Below, piece by piece: positions 1 to 5,666 of a stretch of DNA of 6,655 nucleotides; the stretch's first letter is position 1; each line of letters opens with the position of its first letter. Source of the stretch: an uncultured bacterium (GTDB lineage Bacteria > Bacillota_I > Bacilli_A > RF39 > UBA660). The position numbers and the translations under genes are program-made. The notes under the pieces are model-generated. The model was not told the origin of the DNA. It saw only the letters and a program-made list of their open reading frames with translations, and did not search any database. The stretch covers positions 1 to 6,655 of the forward strand of contig CASEKZ010000013.1 in NCBI GenBank assembly GCA_949288625.1, given 5' to 3'.

Positions 1-1
1 T

Positions 2-268
2 TGTTCTTGGCAGAAAGGTTCTATTGAGAAGAATCATGAATATATTCGTTATATATTACCTAAAGGTACTTCTTTCGCAGGTTTATCTCAAGATGATTGC
101 AATCTTATTGCATCACACATCAATTCTGTTCCAAGAAAATCTTTAAATAATATTTCTCCTTATGAGGCTTCTATTAATTTCATTGGCAAAGAAAATTTAA
201 ATAAATTAAAAATCGATAAAATCAATTATGATGATATCGATCTTACTATCAAACTACTTAAAAAGTAG
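2..268 (+). CDS. IS30-family transposase, C-terminal part (5' end outside window)
   Basis: An open frame enters from the left edge and ends at TAG 266-268, giving 88 residues. It starts with CSWQKGSIEKNH and continues with YILPKGTSF, an HINSVPRK stretch and SPYEAS. This is the usual order at the end of the IS30-family DDE catalytic domain: SWQKG..E, then a 'PKGT.F' block, then 'N..PR..L....P.E'. By family knowledge, the glutamate in GSIEKN (residue 9 here) should be the third catalytic acid; the two aspartates lie upstream, outside the window. Codon use differs from the neighbours: ATC is frequent and ATA rare, whereas yigZ nearly always uses ATA or ATT. That fits a mobile gene of separate origin. 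Whether the full element is intact cannot be judged here. The family call is firm; activity is unknown. Confidence 0.87.
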   Translation, partial: CSWQKGSIEKNHEYIRYILPKGTSFAGLSQDDCNLIASHINSVPRKSLNNISPYEASINFIGKENLNKLKIDKINYDDIDLTIKLLKK

Positions 269-269
269 T
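253..269. repeat. Inverted repeat spanning the transposase stop codon
   Basis: ACTACTT (253-259) and AAGTAGT (263-269) form a perfect 7-bp inverted repeat around a 3-nt AAA spacer. The TAG stop lies in the right arm. No T-run follows on the plus strand, so it is not a typical intrinsic terminator for the transposase. It could still act as a 3'-end hairpin or be chance in AT-rich DNA. Confidence 0.4.
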
Positions 270-544
270 AAAAATTATTAAGCCAAAATACACTTATTTT
301 TTCTACAACAATGTGGGATGTTTACCTTGCAAAATTTAAAAAATAATAACTTCCCGCACTTTTTTGCGTGCTTTCATTTCAACTTAATGATGTTATTTTA
401 TCATTTTTCTTTATAAATGTATACATTTTTTTCTTTATTTTCGGGACTTTCTAAATAAAAATCATTTTTTATTTTCTACGGGAGCTTTTCTTTGTATCTA
501 ACCAACATGGTGTAAAATTTGTAAAAAGTTAAAGTATTATTTTT
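269..544. other. Gene-free spacer between IS30 end and muramidase gene
   Basis: No credible reading frame is visible on either strand. The stretch is AT-rich with three small G/C islands. CCCGCAC (353-359) faces GCGTGC (366-371), allowing a short hairpin. CGGGACTTTCT (442-452) and CGGGAGCTTTTCT (479-491) look like an imperfect direct repeat. There is also a 14-bp palindrome at 415-428 and a 9-bp inverted repeat, AAATAAAAA/TTTTTATTT, at 453-461/466-474. The right end of the IS30 element should lie in the first part of this spacer, but it cannot be placed without the left end. Confidence 0.5.
415..428. repeat. Perfect 14-bp palindrome AAATGTATACATTT
   Basis: The two 7-bp halves AAATGTA and TACATTT are exact reverse complements with no spacer. 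Such symmetry is typical of a dimeric repressor operator. However, it lies downstream of the muramidase gene and downstream of the transposase, with no promoter visible beside it, so a function is not supported. Confidence 0.35.
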
Positions 545-550
545 TTACAA
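519..550 (-). terminator. Hairpin at the end of the muramidase gene, possible terminator
   Basis: On the minus strand TTGTAAAAA and TTTTTACAA form a perfect 9-bp stem around a 14-nt loop. The TAA stop (547-545) sits inside the first arm. The stem is almost wholly A-T, and only a short ATTTTA stretch follows, so it would be weak as an intrinsic terminator. It may instead define or protect the mRNA 3' end. Confidence 0.4.
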
Positions 551-1693
551 TATATAACTAATATCTACGTTACCTTCTATTCCTGGAACACTACCCTTTG
601 AAGTATACTGCCACATTGAGTATGAACCATCATATTTGCAAGTACTATTATATTCTGCTACCCAATCAACATAACTTTTAGATGTTTTACCTAAACGATT
701 CATTGCATACCATCTACCGGAATAAACCTTGACTTTATAATTATTATTTACATAATTACTTACTTCATTTATATATGTACTAACTATCTTATCATACATA
801 TCTTTTGATATTTCATTAGATGAACTACCATTTGAAGATGACCAAGACTCTATATCATAATAGATTCCTAAAGTTGGGTTTAAATCATACTTATCAATCA
901 TTTGATTGGTAAACAAAGCTTCTTTTTTAGCACCTGTTAATGTAGTAGAATAGCTAAATAAATATATTCCATATGGAATACCCAATCTTTTTATTTCATT
1001 TATGTTTCTTTCAAACTTTTTATCTAAAGTATCATAATATCCAAGTCTTAATATTACCCCGTAACAGTCACTTTCGTTCGCAAACAAATCCCAATTAATA
1101 TTACCTTGATAATAACTAACATCAATTACTTTTACGTTATGTTCACCTAAATATTTACCGCTAGGGCTATAATAACCACTTTTATTATTATGCTCACTAT
1201 TAGTGGTGTTTTGAATACTATTTTCTAACAATACTTCATTTTCTAACTCCTCATCATTAACATCACCTTCTATTACTATAGAAGCCTCCTCGCTCGTAAC
1301 ATTATTTTGAACTTTTTGATTAACATGCTCTTTTTTTTCTTCTTTTAGTAGTTCGTCGTCATTTTTCTGTAATTTTTTTTCTTCGTTTAAAGAAGTATTT
1401 TCTAACGTAGCTTTAGAATCACCACTAGAATTATTCTCATATTCTAATTGTTCACTATAATAAGTAGTTTCATTACTATTATTAGTTTGTACTACCACAT
1501 CAGGTTTAGTACTTTGCTCGTTAGTTTTATTTATCTCTTTATAATAATCATCATGACTAACTTTGTTTACTAAACTTACGTAATAACTCTTTTTTTCTTT
1601 ATAGCTAAGTTCAATTTCTTCTTTTACACTATTATCATTTTTACAACCAGTAATCACTAAAAAAACTATTATTAAACATAAAATTTTTTTCAT
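545..1693 (-). CDS. GH25 muramidase (lysozyme) lipoprotein
   Basis: Predicted surface lipoprotein of 382 residues that would cleave the MurNAc-GlcNAc bonds of peptidoglycan. The N-terminus MKKILCLIIVFLVITGC is a lipoprotein signal with lipobox ITGC; Cys17 would be lipidated. Residues about 18-180 form a long, low-complexity linker rich in Asn, Ser, Glu and Lys. Residues about 187-382 are a GH25 domain. It has IDVSYYQG with the first catalytic-site Asp (about 191), YYDIE with the Asp/Glu pair (about 280 and 282), DWVAEY, and the terminal WQYTSKG..PGIEGNVDIS block. The domain ends at the C-terminus and no separate wall-binding repeats are present. The start was set at ATG 1693 because AAAGGAGG lies just upstream; an in-frame GTG at 1708 overlaps that ribosome-binding site. 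It may serve in wall turnover, or attack other bacteria; neither role can be chosen from sequence. Its promoter was not resolved. Confidence 0.92.
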   Translation of the reverse strand: MKKILCLIIVFLVITGCKNDNSVKEEIELSYKEKKSYYVSLVNKVSHDDYYKEINKTNEQSTKPDVVVQTNNSNETTYYSEQLEYENNSSGDSKATLENTSLNEEKKLQKNDDELLKEEKKEHVNQKVQNNVTSEEASIVIEGDVNDEELENEVLLENSIQNTTNSEHNNKSGYYSPSGKYLGEHNVKVIDVSYYQGNINWDLFANESDCYGVILRLGYYDTLDKKFERNINEIKRLGIPYGIYLFSYSTTLTGAKKEALFTNQMIDKYDLNPTLGIYYDIESWSSSNGSSSNEISKDMYDKIVSTYINEVSNYVNNNYKVKVYSGRWYAMNRLGKTSKSYVDWVAEYNSTCKYDGSYSMWQYTSKGSVPGIEGNVDISYIL

Positions 1694-1697
1694 TTTT

Positions 1698-1705
1698 CCT
1701 CCTTT
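1698..1705 (-). promoter_or_regulatory. Shine-Dalgarno site fixing the muramidase start
   Basis: AAAGGAGG on the minus strand lies 4 nt before ATG 1693. It is the strongest ribosome-binding site in the window. It excludes the in-frame GTG at 1708 as start, because that codon sits directly in front of the site and has no comparable site of its own. Confidence 0.85.
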
Positions 1706-1751
1706 CACTTTAATTATTAAACATAAACAAATAATAACCCGCGAAAAAAAT

Positions 1752-1783
1752 AAAAAAAATTAGACTTTTGGTCTAATCTTTTT
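1752..1783 (-). terminator. Intrinsic terminator of uvrC, overlapping its stop codon
   Basis: The minus strand reads GATTAGAC-CAAAA-GTCTAAT followed by eight T. The core stem is 7 bp (1759-1765 with 1771-1777). It can extend through a G-U pair and five A-T pairs, because the last codons of uvrC are A-rich and face the T-run. The uvrC TAG stop (1775-1773) is inside the stem. It should separate uvrC from the muramidase gene downstream. Confidence 0.8.
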
Positions 1784-3539
1784 GATATTCTTGCAAAAAA
1801 TTATAAAGTTCTAAAGCAACCGAAGAAGGTAAAACACTTTCTAACTCTTCTACGCTTAAACTTTTAAGTTTAGAAATCGTCTTATACTTTTTTAATAGTT
1901 CTTTTTTTCTTTTATTACCTATTCCAGATACGTTATCTAAAATGCTTGATAAACTACCTTTACTTCTTATTTCCTTATGGTAGTTAATCGTAAACCTATG
2001 AACTTCATCTTGAATTCTAGTTAATAGATGAAATACATCTGATGTTTTATCTATTTCATATTCTTTATCTTGACTTATTAACGCCGTTGTTGTATGTTTA
2101 TCGTTTTTCTTTAATCCTAAAACCGGAATATCTAAATATAAACTATCTAATACTTCTTTAGCAGCGTTAACCTGGATTATTCCACCATCAACTAAAATAA
2201 GATCTGGTTTTTCTAACTTATCATGTAAAACCCGGTAGTATCTACGATACATTACTTCTTGCATCGTGTGATAATCATCTTTACTTCCAGATGTTATCTT
2301 ATACTTTCGATACTCTTTTTTATCAGGTTTACCATTTGTAAAAACAACCATACCAGATACCGTGTACGTACCAAAAAGATGAGCGTTATCAAAGGTTTCT
2401 ATTCTTTTTAAATCTTTTATTCCGATTAATTTACCTAGTGCTTCGTTCGCTCCAAATGTTCTTTTATCATCTCTTATAATAAGTTCAAACCGTTCATCTA
2501 ATACTATTTTAGCGTTTTCTAAAGCCATTTCAACCAATTTCTTTTTAAGACCTTTTTGAGGAACTAAAACTTTAGTATTTAATGCACTTGATAAAAGTTC
2601 ATGATCAAATGAGTCACTAACTAATATTTCTTTTGGAACTTCGTTTTTATCATAAAAACTAGTAACAAAATAACTTACGGTATCACTTACCTCATCAATT
2701 AATGGAAAAACCTCACCATCACGCATGTTTATTCTTCCATCCCTTAAATGAAGTACTTGAAATGATATATATTCGTTTTTTACATAATAGTTTATTACAT
2801 CTCTTGTTACGTTATCATTTAAACTAATTTTTTGTTTTTCTAAAACTTTATCAATGTATTCAAGCATTTCCTTATACTCTAATGCTCTTTCAAAATTTAG
2901 GCTATCAGAAGCCTTAAGCATCAAACCATTAATTTTTTTTCTTACCTCATCATAATTACCTTTTAAAAAACTTGTAACTTCACTAATCATGTTATTAATG
3001 GTGTTTTTATCAACCTTTTTTTCACAATAACCTAAACACTGTCCAATATGATAATATAAACAAACTTTTTTATCCATCATATGACATTTTCTAAACGGAT
3101 AAATTCTATTTAATAGCTGGACGGTCTTTCTTGCAGCATACGCATTTGGGTAAGGGCCAAAAAGTTTTCCTTTATGACCTTTTATTTTTCTTGGTCTTGA
3201 AATAATAAGTCTTGGGTACTTATCATTAGTTATCTCAATATAAGGATACGATTTATTATCCTTAAGTAAAATATTATACTTAGGTGAGTATTTTTTTATT
3301 AAATTAATTTCTAATAATAATGATTCTACTTCGGTTGCGGTAACAATATATTCAAAATCCCTGATGTTTTCAACCAACGCCTTAGTTTTTCCAGTATGTT
3401 CTCTATTAAAGTAAGAAGAAACCCGTCTTTTTAAATTTTTAGCCTTCCCAACGTATATAACTTGGTTATTTTCGTTTTTCATTAAATAACAACCAGGTTC
3501 TGTTGTTAAAAGCTTTAGCTTTTCTTTTATTCTATTCAT
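1773..3539 (-). CDS. uvrC: UvrC, excision nuclease subunit C
   Basis: UvrC makes both incisions around a DNA lesion in the UvrABC nucleotide excision repair pathway in the cytoplasm. The 588-residue protein is near full family length. Residues about 12-92 are the GIY-YIG nuclease (3' incision): Tyr29 in IYVGKAKNLKRR, Arg39, and Glu77 in VESLLLEINLIK. Four cysteines (152, 160, 168, 172; the last three in CLYYHIGQCLGYC) match those known to bind an iron-sulfur cluster in UvrC. A UVR motif for UvrB contact lies at about 195-235. The RNase H-like nuclease (5' incision) has FDNAH (Asp384), LILVDGG (Asp451) and RIQDEVHRF (511-516). A helix-hairpin-helix region (VSGIGNKRKKELL) ends the protein at about 534-575. 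ATG 3539 has GGGTGG 7 nt upstream. A terminator-like hairpin lies on each side, so the gene is probably its own unit. It contains no tryptophan. No key residue appears lost. Confidence 0.98.
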   Translation of the reverse strand: MNRIKEKLKLLTTEPGCYLMKNENNQVIYVGKAKNLKRRVSSYFNREHTGKTKALVENIRDFEYIVTATEVESLLLEINLIKKYSPKYNILLKDNKSYPYIEITNDKYPRLIISRPRKIKGHKGKLFGPYPNAYAARKTVQLLNRIYPFRKCHMMDKKVCLYYHIGQCLGYCEKKVDKNTINNMISEVTSFLKGNYDEVRKKINGLMLKASDSLNFERALEYKEMLEYIDKVLEKQKISLNDNVTRDVINYYVKNEYISFQVLHLRDGRINMRDGEVFPLIDEVSDTVSYFVTSFYDKNEVPKEILVSDSFDHELLSSALNTKVLVPQKGLKKKLVEMALENAKIVLDERFELIIRDDKRTFGANEALGKLIGIKDLKRIETFDNAHLFGTYTVSGMVVFTNGKPDKKEYRKYKITSGSKDDYHTMQEVMYRRYYRVLHDKLEKPDLILVDGGIIQVNAAKEVLDSLYLDIPVLGLKKNDKHTTTALISQDKEYEIDKTSDVFHLLTRIQDEVHRFTINYHKEIRSKGSLSSILDNVSGIGNKRKKELLKKYKTISKLKSLSVEELESVLPSSVALELYNFLQEYQKD

Positions 3540-3580
3540 AATAAACCACCCAATAATATTTATCGTTTAATTTGCCAAGA

Positions 3581-3605
3581 AAAATTAGGTTTTTATTACC
3601 TAATC
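3581..3605 (-). terminator. Intrinsic terminator of murE, overlapping its stop codon
   Basis: The minus strand reads ATTAGGT-AATAAAA-ACCTAAT followed by TTTTCTT. The perfect 7-bp stem pairs 3604-3598 with 3590-3584. The TAG stop of murE (3602-3600) is inside the first arm. The design matches the uvrC terminator. The T-run is short and broken by a C, so some read-through into uvrC is possible. Confidence 0.65.
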
Positions 3606-4997
3606 ATCTATTTTCTCTATTTTAACGGCGTTTTTACTTTCTAAGTAACTTATGACCGTTTTTTTATCATTAAAAGGAATTTTTTTATTATCTTTTACTA
3701 TCATAACTTCTTCATGGCCTTTACCAAGAATAAGTAAAGCATCATTTGTATTAAGCATTTTTATACCATTTATAATGGCTTTTTTTCTATCTAATTCTAT
3801 TTCATAATTAGTATTTGTAAGACCTTTTATCATATCATCTACGATTTGATTTGGATCTTCATTATGTACGTCATCACAAGTAATAATTACCTTATCACTT
3901 AAATCCGTAATAATTTTAGTCATGATTGGTCTTTTGCTTCTGTCTCTGTCTCCGGTACATCCAAAAACCGTATATATGTGTCCGTCACAGACCTCTTTAA
4001 CGGTACTAATTACGTTTTGAACCGCATCAGGCGTGTGTGCATAATCAATTATTATTCTATTGTTTCGATATTCAATCATGTCCATTCTACCTGCTGGAGA
4101 ATTAACGTTTAACATAACGTCATGTATTTCGGCGTAACTTGAACCAAGTTCCAATAACACGATGATACAAACAAGTACGTTATATATGTTATACTTACCA
4201 ATTAAAGGCACCTTTATGTTTTGTTTTACAGCATCATGAACAAACGTAAAACTAGTGCCCATAATACCTAGCTGATAATCCGTAACCCGGTAATCACCAC
4301 CAGTAAAACCATATGTTATGTTCGTATTATAATCAAGCATAAACATGTTTTTGTTTTTATCATCATAATTAATGATTGCTTTACCACCTATTCTTATTGA
4401 ATTAAATAGTTTTTGTTTACACCTTGCATAATTTTCCATCGTTTTATGTATGTTTAGATGATCTTGCGTTAAATTAGTATAAATTGCGTACTCAAAAGGA
4501 ACGTTTTCTAATCTTCCATGAAGTAATCCCTCACTTGATGCTTCAACAACGGCATAACGATATCCGTTATCATAAGCACTTATTAACATATCATATATTT
4601 CAGATACTTCTGGCGTTGTATTTGATAAATCAAATATTTTCTTATCCCTAAAATAACCAATCGTACCCATGTAACAACATTTTTTACCAAGCTTATTTAA
4701 CGCGTCATATATTAAATATGCCGTGGTCGTTTTTCCGTTAGTACCAGTAATACCTATTATGTGCATTTCTTCTAAATACTTATTATAATGTTTTTTTAAA
4801 TAGTTGTTTAAATACTCCCTAGTATCTTTTACTATTTCATAAAAAACAGAATACTCTCCTTCTTCTGCGATTATCTTAGATGCGCCATTTTTAATTGCTT
4901 GCGGAATAAAATCATGCCCATCACCTACGATTCCTCTTAAAGCAACAAATATATCACCTGGACAAACCTTTCTTGAATCTGTTCTTATATTAACCAT
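3600..4997 (-). CDS. murE: MurE, UDP-MurNAc-tripeptide ligase (probably not diaminopimelate-type)
   Basis: MurE is the cytoplasmic ATP-dependent ligase that adds the third amino acid to UDP-MurNAc-L-Ala-D-Glu in peptidoglycan synthesis. Residue numbers here count from the chosen Met and give 465 residues. Visible are TDSRKVCPGDIFVALRG of the N domain (about 5-22), the ATP loop GITGTNGKTTT (82-92), and NTTPE. Then come SSEGLLHGRL, TNLTQDHL, the YARCKQKLF block with the expected carbamylated Lys (about 194), DYAHTPDA, GDRDRSKRPIM and the closing GKGHEE. The substrate loop reads CDDVHNEDP where diaminopimelate enzymes have DNPR, so Lys or another diamino acid is more likely; this is inference. 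The N-terminus begins directly at the TDSRKV strand, without the usual 20 or so leading residues. Start 4997 was chosen because GGTGAT lies 4 nt upstream; in-frame ATGs at 5003 and 5009 lack a good site. Confidence 0.95.
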   Translation of the reverse strand: MVNIRTDSRKVCPGDIFVALRGIVGDGHDFIPQAIKNGASKIIAEEGEYSVFYEIVKDTREYLNNYLKKHYNKYLEEMHIIGITGTNGKTTTAYLIYDALNKLGKKCCYMGTIGYFRDKKIFDLSNTTPEVSEIYDMLISAYDNGYRYAVVEASSEGLLHGRLENVPFEYAIYTNLTQDHLNIHKTMENYARCKQKLFNSIRIGGKAIINYDDKNKNMFMLDYNTNITYGFTGGDYRVTDYQLGIMGTSFTFVHDAVKQNIKVPLIGKYNIYNVLVCIIVLLELGSSYAEIHDVMLNVNSPAGRMDMIEYRNNRIIIDYAHTPDAVQNVISTVKEVCDGHIYTVFGCTGDRDRSKRPIMTKIITDLSDKVIITCDDVHNEDPNQIVDDMIKGLTNTNYEIELDRKKAIINGIKMLNTNDALLILGKGHEEVMIVKDNKKIPFNDKKTVISYLESKNAVKIEKIDD

Positions 4998-5001
4998 TAA
5001 C

Positions 5002-5007
5002 ATCACC
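5002..5007 (-). promoter_or_regulatory. Shine-Dalgarno-like GGTGAT deciding the murE start
   Basis: GGTGAT on the minus strand matches the 3' part of the consensus AAGGAGGTGAT and stands 4 nt before ATG 4997. The same hexamer precedes yigZ. ATG 5003 lies within or against it, and ATG 5009 would have only an A-rich leader without G-runs. Confidence 0.55.
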
Positions 5008-5024
5008 ATCTTTTTTATATATTC

Positions 5025-5053
5025 ATTATATAATATATTTGAAAAAGCTACAA
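5025..5053 (-). promoter_or_regulatory. Candidate sigma-A promoter for murE
   Basis: The minus strand has TTGTAG (5053-5048), a 17-nt spacer and a perfect TATAAT (5030-5025). The -35 box matches only the TTG of consensus. Transcription would start near 5018, leaving a leader of about 20 nt before ATG 4997. The element overlaps the divergent yigZ promoter. Confidence 0.6.
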
Positions 5054-5067
5054 TAATGATTTATAAT
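5039..5067 (+). promoter_or_regulatory. Sigma-A promoter for yigZ
   Basis: TTGAAA (5039-5044), a 17-nt spacer and a perfect TATAAT (5062-5067) make the best promoter in the window. The start point would fall near 5074, at or next to the GGTGAT ribosome-binding site, giving a leader of only about 12 nt. Confidence 0.8.
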
Positions 5068-5073
5068 ATTTTC

Positions 5074-5079
5074 GGTGAT
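5074..5079 (+). promoter_or_regulatory. Shine-Dalgarno-like GGTGAT of yigZ
   Basis: GGTGAT ends 6 nt before ATG 5086 and matches the end of the AAGGAGGTGAT consensus. It coincides with the predicted transcription start, so it would be at the very 5' end of the mRNA. Confidence 0.55.
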
Positions 5080-5085
5080 TAACAT

Positions 5086-5646
5086 ATGTTCACGATAAAA
5101 GAAAACGTAACAAATGAAATAGTTATTAATAAGTCAAAATTCATAACGTTAATTTATAAAATAAACTCTGTTTTTGAAGTAAAACAAATTCTAAATAAAA
5201 TTAAAACACAATACAAAGACGCAAGTCATTACTGCTATGCCTATGTTATTAATAATATTAAAAGATTTAACGATGATAAAGAACCAAATCATACCGCTGG
5301 TATGCCTATTTTAAACGTAATTGAAAGTAAAAGATTAAATAACGTTTTAGTAGTTGTAATAAGGTATTTTGGCGGAATAAAATTAGGTAAAAACGGACTT
5401 GTTAGGGCCTACTCATCATCCGTTACAAACGCACTAAAAGATGATAATATCATACCTTATAAAAAGGTCATAAAAAAAAGAATAGTATTTTCATATAACG
5501 ATATTAAAAACGTAAATTATATTCTAAAAGATAATGAAATAACGTATAAAGAATATGATGATAACATAATTTATGAATTCGAATACGAAGAAAATAACTA
5601 TCCTGATGAATTAGATAATTACGTAATTAAAAAAGATGATGTTTAA
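5086..5646 (+). CDS. yigZ: YigZ/IMPACT (UPF0029) family protein
   Basis: Conserved protein of 186 residues from the YigZ family, related to the N-terminal region of eukaryotic IMPACT. The biochemical role in bacteria is not settled; links to translation have been proposed for relatives. The UPF0029 domain spans about 15-118. It has KSKFI, ASHYCYAYV, the signature DDKEPNHTAGMPIL (63-76), and RYFGGIKLGKNGLVRAYS (93-110). Two positions depart from the commonest family form: DDKEP for DDGEP and LGKNGL for LGGGGL. Residues about 128-182 are a short C-terminal region equivalent to the DUF1949-like fold, making the protein somewhat shorter than the usual 200 or so residues. It is transcribed away from murE under its own promoter and ends overlapping the S51 peptidase gene. 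It contains no tryptophan. The family call is firm; function is unknown. Confidence 0.93.
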   Translation: MFTIKENVTNEIVINKSKFITLIYKINSVFEVKQILNKIKTQYKDASHYCYAYVINNIKRFNDDKEPNHTAGMPILNVIESKRLNNVLVVVIRYFGGIKLGKNGLVRAYSSSVTNALKDDNIIPYKKVIKKRIVFSYNDIKNVNYILKDNEITYKEYDDNIIYEFEYEENNYPDELDNYVIKKDDV

Positions 5647-5666
5647 CTCTTTATTTCATCTATTTT
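5629..5666. terminator. Possible bidirectional terminator between convergent yigZ and S51 gene
   Basis: AGATGA (5634-5639) and TCATCT (5656-5661) can form a 6-bp stem with a 16-nt loop that holds both overlapping stop codons. On the minus strand five T follow the stem; on the plus strand ATTTTAAAT follows. The stem is short and the loop long, so this is a weak call that rests partly on its position. Confidence 0.35.

Noticed and set aside
310..345. Right terminal inverted repeat of the IS30 element
   Set aside because: The stretch around TGTGGGATG...TTGCAAAATTT looks like a possible end, but without the left end there is nothing to match it with.
353..371. Terminator for the transposase at CCGCAC...GCGTGC
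   Set aside because: The possible stem is only 4 bp and the following sequence, TTTCATTT, is a poor T-run; it also lies about 85 bp past the stop.
1694..1708. GTG at 1708 as start of the muramidase
   Set aside because: The GTG directly precedes the AAAGGAGG site used by ATG 1693, and the signal peptide starts naturally at the later Met.
1706..1751. A promoter for the muramidase gene
   Set aside because: TTTAAT/TAATAA sequences are present upstream of the ribosome-binding site, but no acceptable -35 box lies at the correct distance, so I could not support a call.
3540..3577. A uvrC promoter with TTGGCA as -35 box
   Set aside because: The best -10-like sequence (TATTAT) is only 14 nt downstream and no TATAAT-like hexamer stands at 16-18 nt. 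uvrC may have an atypical promoter or rely on read-through from murE.
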